A stretch of 64,000 bases of DNA from Oidiodendron maius Zn (Eukaryota > Ascomycota > Leotiomycetes > Myxotrichaceae): assembly GCA_000827325.1 (NCBI GenBank), contig KN832880.1, positions 1,220,803-1,284,802 of the forward strand. The letters run 5' to 3'. Shown in pieces: positions 57,523 through 64,000 of the stretch; within the stretch, counting starts at the first letter, position 1, and every line of letters begins with the position of its first letter. A model generated the notes under the pieces. That model was given only the letters and a program-made list of their open reading frames with translations. It searched no databases and had not been told where the DNA came from. Both the position numbers and the translations under genes were made by a program.

Positions 57523-58875
57523 GGAGACCTTGTAGAACAAGAATGTCGACCTGGTATGTGTGCAATCACTAGTTAATAATATGGCCAGGATCAACTCTGC
57601 TTCATGCAAGTGAAGAGGAGGCCGTTTCTCACGTAGTTTGCAGATATTAATTTACCTAGTCTTATTCTAATAGTAGGTTACATTTGTCGTTCTTCATATA
57701 TTTAAGAGGCTTCACCTACCGTATTGATAAAACATTTGGCCTAAAACATGACGGGTTACATGATATAGCTATCCAATAATCCTAACGTGTAGGAGAGAAG
57801 CATTAAAACTAGTATCTTTGTAAAAAATCTCCCATAAGTCTGAGGCAAGAATTCCTTCTTTCTTGCCCATTCGAGATATATCACGCTTGTAGCACCCAAC
57901 TAACTTTAAGTTGCAGTAGCTAGTTACGACTATTGTTATCCTTGTCTGGTTGATTCTCTTGAGACAGGCTCAACAAGTGGTCTAATCTACCTAACAAGCT
58001 CTGCGCAGCCGGACCCTTTCACTGTTATAGTTAGCCCTTAAGCCATTTCGCGAGTCAAACTAACCCCCTCCCCCACCCTTTTATTTTTCTTCGGGCTTGT
58101 TGGTGGCACTGTGTCTATCATCGGCACGGCTGAGACTGCTATAACTTCAGGGCGCCAAATTGTGGGGTGCGTGTATAACATGCTACTTATATCGTGTATA
58201 TATTCGAGTTCGCAAATCATCCCGGAGCTAGACTAAGCCTCACGTGTCGGTTTCATTGTTCTTCCATTGCTATACATACTTCGGGGAGACCTTTCTTTAC
58301 GTCATGGTGCCGGAAATGCTGTAATTGGAGGGCACAGGATAAGTAAGCTCGCACCAAAATTCTCCATGCAATTACATGGTGGCCAAAGAGATCTCACTAA
58401 ATTCCCATTCCTTTGCCCTAGAAATTTAGCCACAAGCTGCGCCCCCTGATAAACACTTAGTTTCGTTTTGGCTCATCGCATTTTGTAGTTTCAACAACAG
58501 GTCTGAGGTCAAGCCCAGCGCCCTAAGCCCATAAAATAGAGAATGCACGCGTATACCTACAGTTCTGAAGTGCGGTCGGACCTTTTCTTTTATCAATCGT
58601 GGGCGCTTTAGATGAATTCTATCCAAGAAGCGAGTAAATCTAATTAGCTCCGTTCACCCACTTGGATGAGAATGACTAACTCGTCATGTATTTCTAATAA
58701 CTATTGATCGGCTGGGCGGCAAGAAACACCCGGAAATGGTCATGGATATGGCCAGGGTAAGCGAGGAGGGGCTCGTACGTACAAGAGATGCCCAAGAACC
58801 AACTCTCGCATTTCCTTTTCCACGTTTATCTTCGTCTTATGAATTCTTGCGAAATCATATTCAATTACTATCCCG
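57523..58875. other. 1.35-kb intergenic stretch
   Basis: No gene recognised; AT-rich, with the P450 trailer at its start and the transporter promoter at its end. Confidence 0.45.
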
Positions 58876-60739
58876 ATGGGTGAAGCAGTAGCTAGCGTGG
58901 ACGAAGGCACTAGCTGCTCCACGGACGTAATCCACCCCAACCCTGCTATGTCTAGGCAAGGTTCGGAAACCAATAAAACAGCCAAGAAGCCGCCAGAGCA
59001 GCTGGATATTCAAGACCCGCAGCCAGAAGACGGCATTGTTTATCCTACTGGAATCAAAGTGTGGATGGCCTTTGTATCACTTTGCACTGTGTCATTACTG
59101 TTTGGTCTTGATCTGGCGATCGTAGCTGCAACGATACCCAGTCTGACCAACTACTTCAAAAGCGTGGAAGACATCGGCTGGTATTCATCAGTGTATTCAC
59201 TTATGACAGCTAGTTTTACCATTTCTTATGGCAAGCTGTATAGCCTGATGTCAACGAAAAAGGTATATATTGTCAGTATCTTCATATTCGAACTGGGCTC
59301 TCTGTTGTGCACAGTTGCAACGACCTCACCGCTATTTATCTTCGGCCGTGCCATTGCAGGCATCGGGGCCGCGGGTATTGGCTCGGGCACGTACGTGATC
59401 TTGTCACGGTTGTTTCCCCGACACAAGCGACCAAAGTGGATAACAGTGATGGGATTTGCACAAATGGTCGGAATCGTGAGCGCGCCTCTTATCGGGGGCG
59501 CTTTGATCGATTGGGTCGGCTGGAGGGGATGTTTTGGCATTAACCTACCCCTAGGAGTAGCGGCTATCGTGTTGGTAGCTTGCGGATATCACGATGCCAT
59601 TTCACTTTCAGGCGGCGAGCTTTCATGGACTTCCAAGTTAAAACAATTTGACTGGCTTGGTACTTTCTTTATGGTGCCAGCTATTGTCTGCCTGCTGCTA
59701 GCTCTGCAATGGGGTGGTATCAAATTCGGCTGGGGTGACGCTCGTATCATTGTGCTATTTGTCCTCTTTGCGGGATTAATAGTTGCTTTTGGGTATCGCC
59801 AGTATCAACTACAGGAGAACGCGACTCTTCCACCACGAATTATGATGACGAAGTCTGTCTTAGCCGCTTGTTGGTTTAGTTGCTGTACCAATGCTAGTCT
59901 GACTGTAACGGAATACTACATGTCCATTTACTTTCAAGGCGTCAAAGGTTACACGGCGACTCAATCTGGGCTCCATATGACGCCTTTATTGATTGGCATC
60001 ACAATCGGCAGCTTATGCGGTGGTTTAGGTGTTACGTGGCTGGGCTACTACAACCGTGAGTCCTTTTTCATTTGAGTTTCTTGTTCCTTTTCATTCTCCA
60101 AAATTTTTTTTTTTTTGGCTAGTAGCAGCTTCTATATACTTTCTATAAGCGTAAACTTTAGTTCCAATACTAATGTCGAGCAGCATTCATGATCGCAACC
60201 ACCGTTCTAGCACCTGTAGCTTCAGGTCTACTCACGACGACCAACTTAGACGATAGTGTCGCTAAACTGATGTGTCTTCTTGGTTTTCTCGGCCTGGCAA
60301 CTGGCATTGGGCTTCAGGTCGGTGTTTGTGGTTCTTTATTTCTATACATAACTACTAATCATTCTATATGTAACAGGCTCCACTTATGGCTCTACAGACA
60401 ACGATGAAACAAGACGATCTACCAATAGGAATGGCGACGGCTGCATTTGGGAATACTTTGGCCAATGCTATCTGGATTGTTGTATCCGCCGCTTTGTTTA
60501 CGAATCGCTTAGTAGACGAAATATCGATTCATAGCCCGACTGTAAATGCCACACAGCTCGAAAACGTTGGGCTGTCCGACATACGAGCCATTGTAGGCAG
60601 TGCGCGTCTGCAGGACGTTCTGCTAGGCTACAACACGGCGGTCATACAAACGTTATACTTGCCTGTAGGACTGACCGTGGCAACAATTGTTGGATCCGCC
60701 TTTATGGAGTGGCACTCTGTAAAGAAAAAGCAGTCTTAA
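58876..60739 (+). CDS. MFS drug:H+ antiporter, DHA2 (14-helix) type
   Basis: Exons 58876-60055, 60184-60317 and 60377-60739; 558 residues. The N-tail of about 55 residues is hydrophilic. Helix 1 ends LFGLDLAIVAATIP (motif D1-like: LD-x-x-IVA-x-x-IP), then WYSSVYSLMTASF, a motif A position with GKLYSLMSTKKVY, the RAIAGIGAAGIGSG helix and antiporter motif C in GIVSAPLIGGALIDWVGWRGCFGINLP. About 14 helices are visible, matching DHA2 exporters of fungal toxins and drugs. The second intron acceptor could be 60180 or 60183; both keep frame and the latter gives NPFMIATTVL. It probably exports a small molecule through the plasma membrane. It may work with the upstream P450. Confidence 0.93.
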
Positions 60740-63200
60740 AACGCTTATCTAGCGCACCTAGCCGCGAAATATACAGAATGGTAGTAATACGACTCAGTTA
60801 TATCCATATACCGGATGACTGCTTTCGTGTATCGAGTAGCTCGGATCAGATGGCGTTCCACAGCGTCGTAGACTCAACCTCTCCACATTGATAGATCTGG
60901 TTCATAGGTTGATACTGTTTCTACTGACTTGTAGTTAAACACCCGCTTAGAGATACTCTGCTTGTTCAAATTACCTAGTTCTTTAATTAAACAGAGTTCT
61001 TCTTGTCCTTAGTCAAGGCACCTCTACTTTTAATGCATTCTTCTATTTGGCCTGGCATACTCTTATGTAATTGCCGCATGGCTACTTGAATTTTACCATA
61101 ACCTAAGCGGCTGAGGCTTCGAGGTTACTTTTATAGAGCACGTAAGGCAAGTCTATGATACATACAGAGAGAGTGCTTTACTATATGCTATTAACAGTTC
61201 ATTCCTCCTACTATCCTTCACCCAAAGAGATTCAGCACCTCATCTGGACTCACTCCATTCTTCAGCAAATTTTTTAACTTAAAATTCTAGTCCAACTTGT
61301 CCTTGCAGATATTCTTTACACTCTCTATACCGATGCTCCTTCACCACAATACCCTGTCCTTGAATGTAGTTCTCTATCTATCCACAAACTCCTGTACTAT
61401 TCTCTCGTCTACCCCTTCCTCTATTTCTCTCTCAAATCCACGAGCTCTACTATCCGGCCCAGATAAAAATGATCAGCTTTTAAACACAGATATAACCAAT
61501 CTGGCTTCCGAATGCGCCGTAACCGATGAAGGTTTAGATAATAAAACGCCCGATAGAGTGAAATTGAAATTGAATCCATTTCTATACTCAACTCTAAGTT
61601 CTCAATCCTCTGTAGCTTCCCAGAATGGAAATGCTTTATATGCGGAAAAGATGCCGTGAACCTCTAGCGGCGAAGCTCTTCCGCAGTTGGCAACAATGTC
61701 CGGCCGAAAACCTCCGTATCATATTTAAATAAATCTTAGGTATATGCCTTGCTACCCTCAGTTTATTACTCTCAATAGCCTTTTCGATCTCTTTGTCTTT
61801 GACACTGAACCCATACCTATATACTCCTAAGAACCTTAAGACCGGAGTGTTGGCACAGCCGAAAACGAGATCATAGTGCGCGAGAGTAAGAATGTGCGTT
61901 TCGGTACAGAGGTGAAGAGGCACAGTGGCAGGCGTCAAGGAAGCGCATTAGATCTCGGAGCCATCGTTGTTGGTGCTACTGTCACACTTAAAGCTAGTTG
62001 TCTTAAGGGGCAGGTAGCGTACGTTTATGTGTACAATGCAGGGCTGGTGGGGGAATGTTTCCCAGATAAGGATACGGATATTAAGAGGTAAATTGGTGAA
62101 CCTTTCAAGGATGACTTTGGATTATGTTCACGTTGTTTTTGTTGTCTGGTCAGTGAGAGTGACGTGAGATGAAGGAAATTGTGGAATTGGCGAGGTCATT
62201 GTAAGATTACCTGGCTGTATTCATCCGAGCCCTTGACCCGACACCCGACCACGGGTCACTGTATTGAGTTCCAGACTCATATCCATCATTCCAATCGTTG
62301 TTAGTGCTCCAAAGTGAGCCTGTTGAATGAGGCATATTTTTGAGTCACTCTGGTCTTCTCCTTTTAAAATAGGCAAGCTAAAATCGCAACAAACTTTCCT
62401 CTTGAAAGACAACAATAGAGTATCTCATATGCATGCGCTATGGCATATTTGGTTGTATATGTCCCTAATACTTCCACTATCAGGCATTTTAGACCTTCAA
62501 ACCCAAAAAGATCATTAGTGCTGATTAGTCCGTTCGTCGAGGGAAGTAGAGGCGAGAAGCTTAGGAATTTGGATAAAATGCCGAATTGAGGTAACAGTCT
62601 TACTCAGCTCGTAAAAGGACTAGTTGTTACAAGATACTTTGCAGTATTATATTAAGTTCTTCTCGCACACATTCTTGCGCGTTCTTAAGTGATAAATCCT
62701 TCGGCATAGAGTCTATTTTTTTTCGTCCAATGGATGAGAGAAAATGTTTCGCCATATTTTGCAACGTAGTAATATCATCCTTGACTAAAAGATGAATACG
62801 ATCTAGGCTAGGGTCACACGGCTGACAATTTACCTCAATTTACCGCCAGGAGTTACTGATCTATACTGCATCGGAACACCGGACATATTCCCGACGCATT
62901 CCTGGATTTCTCCGTTATATTACGCTGCCGGTGGAACATTTTGATACGATAAACAGTGCCTCTCAACACGTCAAGGCTTCCTTCGGAACTGCCGCATCTG
63001 ACAGCATGGAGCAAAAAAAGATATATCAGAACCCTCTAGTTTCTTGTCCAAAATATTCTGCCTCTCTTCCAATCTATCACCTTGCTTGTTTCAATTAGAT
63101 TTGGTGGAGCAAACTTTACAATAATCTCGGATAACCCACGGACACTCTCAGGAGCTGTCGTGTTTTTGCTTGGTCTTGTAAGTAGACGATACGTCTTTCC
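60740..63200. other. 2.5-kb gene-poor stretch
   Basis: Open frames at 61297-61659, 61876-62091 and (minus) 61636-61938 show no known domain and no splice links that I can defend. No repeats of note. Confidence 0.45.
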
Positions 63201-63261
63201 TGCAGACAGGTGCTGATTTTGGCGATGCGGTATAGTATTTTACCTATCTCGCGAGTATAGC

Positions 63262-64000
63262 AGTCTAAAACATCTTCTTCCATCCTCTGAAACGCTTCCC
63301 TGGTCCCATATCATGTGTTGCGAGTTGCCTGCCATGGGCTATGGCCTCATTCTCTGGGAACCTTCCGGATGCAATAGCAGCCCTTCATTCCCAGTACGGC
63401 CCAGTTGTCCGTATCGCTCCAGATGAGCTGTCATTTATAGATTCGTCGGCCTGGAAAGATATGATGGGAGCTCACAAACAAAGACCGACAATGCAAAAAG
63501 ATAGTAAGTGTTACGATCTTCTCAGCCATCCCTGCAAAATTTGCCGTCAGAACTAGCAGAGATCCCATCTCTTAATGGCGTTCCCAGCATTTTAACGGTC
63601 GAAATCGATGCCGAGCACAGTAGAATGTGAACTCCTCTCTCCATTTACCGTGACCTCCATTAATTCATACAGGATCATGCCCAGCAGCAACTCTACCAGC
63701 ACGACTCGTCCCTAAAGGAGGAGAACTGGCCGTGGGACACTTTCTCCCTGGTGGTGTAGGTCATTCTTTTTCAACTTTTGCTCTCTAACTGATTTGGGTT
63801 TATTCAAAAGACCAGTGTTAGCATCATAGCGTGGGCTTCTTCTCGTTCGTCTCTGAATTTCAAAAATCCAAAAGTGAGTGCCTCGTATCCTTATCACAGC
63901 CCCTTTACCGCAGCCAAGTTTAACATCATTGGTTCTAGTCCTTTATCTCAGAACACTGGCTTGGTGATCATAACTATGCAAGTGACCGGCTTGAGGCCTC
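63262..64000 (+). pseudogene. cytochrome P450 with internal loss (continues past window end)
   Basis: Starts near 63271 in IFFHPLKRFPGP, the proline-rich hinge, then GNLPDAIAALHSQYGPVVRI, APDELSF and AWKDMMGAH, the N-terminal part of a class of fungal P450s of secondary metabolism. After an intron (GTAAGT at 63505) come IPSLNGVPSILT and EHSRM, where the C-helix should begin. The next recognisable piece (63690-63760) is RLVPKGGELAVGHFLPGG, and then, after more introns, SVSIIAWASSRSSLNF and SFISEHWLGD, which belong near the K-helix and meander. So about 200-300 residues, including the I-helix and the ExxR motif, are missing. The haem loop would lie beyond 64000. It is probably a host pseudogene with an internal deletion. 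Confidence 0.8.

Noticed and set aside
61297-62091. Plus-strand frames of 120 and 71 codons and the minus frame between them
   Set aside because: No ATG-supported gene model, no domain, and no intron that joins them.
1-64000. tRNA, rRNA, riboswitch or CRISPR features
   Set aside because: No cloverleaf with the conserved T-loop, no rRNA block and no regularly spaced repeats were found by eye; a covariance-model scan would be the decisive test.

Overview
The window is nuclear DNA from a filamentous ascomycete (Pezizomycotina). Protein genes are split by short introns of about 45-85 nt with GTRNGT donors, CTAAC-like branch sites and AG acceptors. The content is typical of the group: Zn2Cys6 regulators, a HET-domain gene, a NACHT/NLR relic, secreted acid peptidase and glutaminase-type enzymes, P450s and MFS carriers. 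Transition-only LTR divergence and C-to-T-looking decay of transposons suggest repeat-induced point mutation (RIP). I cannot name the species. There are no bacterial-style operons, no CRISPR array and no tRNA or rRNA that I could support.

Layout. 0-5 kb: 3' part of a natural-product-type O-methyltransferase, an atypical SDR and a convergent Zn2Cys6 regulator. 6.6-13 kb: a sugar porter diverging from a secreted glutaminase-A-like gene that carries an in-frame stop, then a glutamic (G1) peptidase, so a nutrient-scavenging block. 16.6-22.8 kb: a methionine-permease-like carrier with a GC-AG intron, a Q/Y/P-rich small protein, a second Zn2Cys6 regulator and a DUF7702-like membrane protein. 24.7-26.2 kb: two convergent small secreted cysteine-rich proteins sharing a C-x-P-[N/D]-C-x-C motif; one is a two-exon 50-residue gene with no long ORF. 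27.4-33.1 kb: an amino-acid transporter and a GC-rich GMC oxidoreductase. 33.1-38.5 kb: a NACHT relic, an HNH-nuclease-domain gene and a disrupted HET gene, an accessory block reminiscent of self/non-self recognition loci.

39.2-45.1 kb is a transposon nest: a Copia LTR element with a 5-bp target duplication sits inside a decayed pogo-like DNA transposon, with a further LTR fragment beside it. 46-51 kb: a multi-exon membrane protein with a second GC-AG intron, an unresolved decayed coding stretch, a CENP-B/Tc5-type DNA-binding relic and a secreted jelly-roll polysaccharide-lyase-like protein. 52.8-60.7 kb: an ADGF/CECR1-type adenosine deaminase, a CYP52-like P450 and a DHA2 drug-type MFS exporter. 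The window ends in a second P450 that has lost its middle.

How the genes may work together (inference): sugar porter, glutaminase-like enzyme and acid peptidase fit extracellular nitrogen and carbon scavenging; the P450 and DHA2 exporter fit oxidation and efflux of a small molecule; the methyltransferase, SDR and regulator at the left edge could be the end of a metabolite cluster. Intron boundaries were placed by eye from reading frame, splice signals and family conservation.
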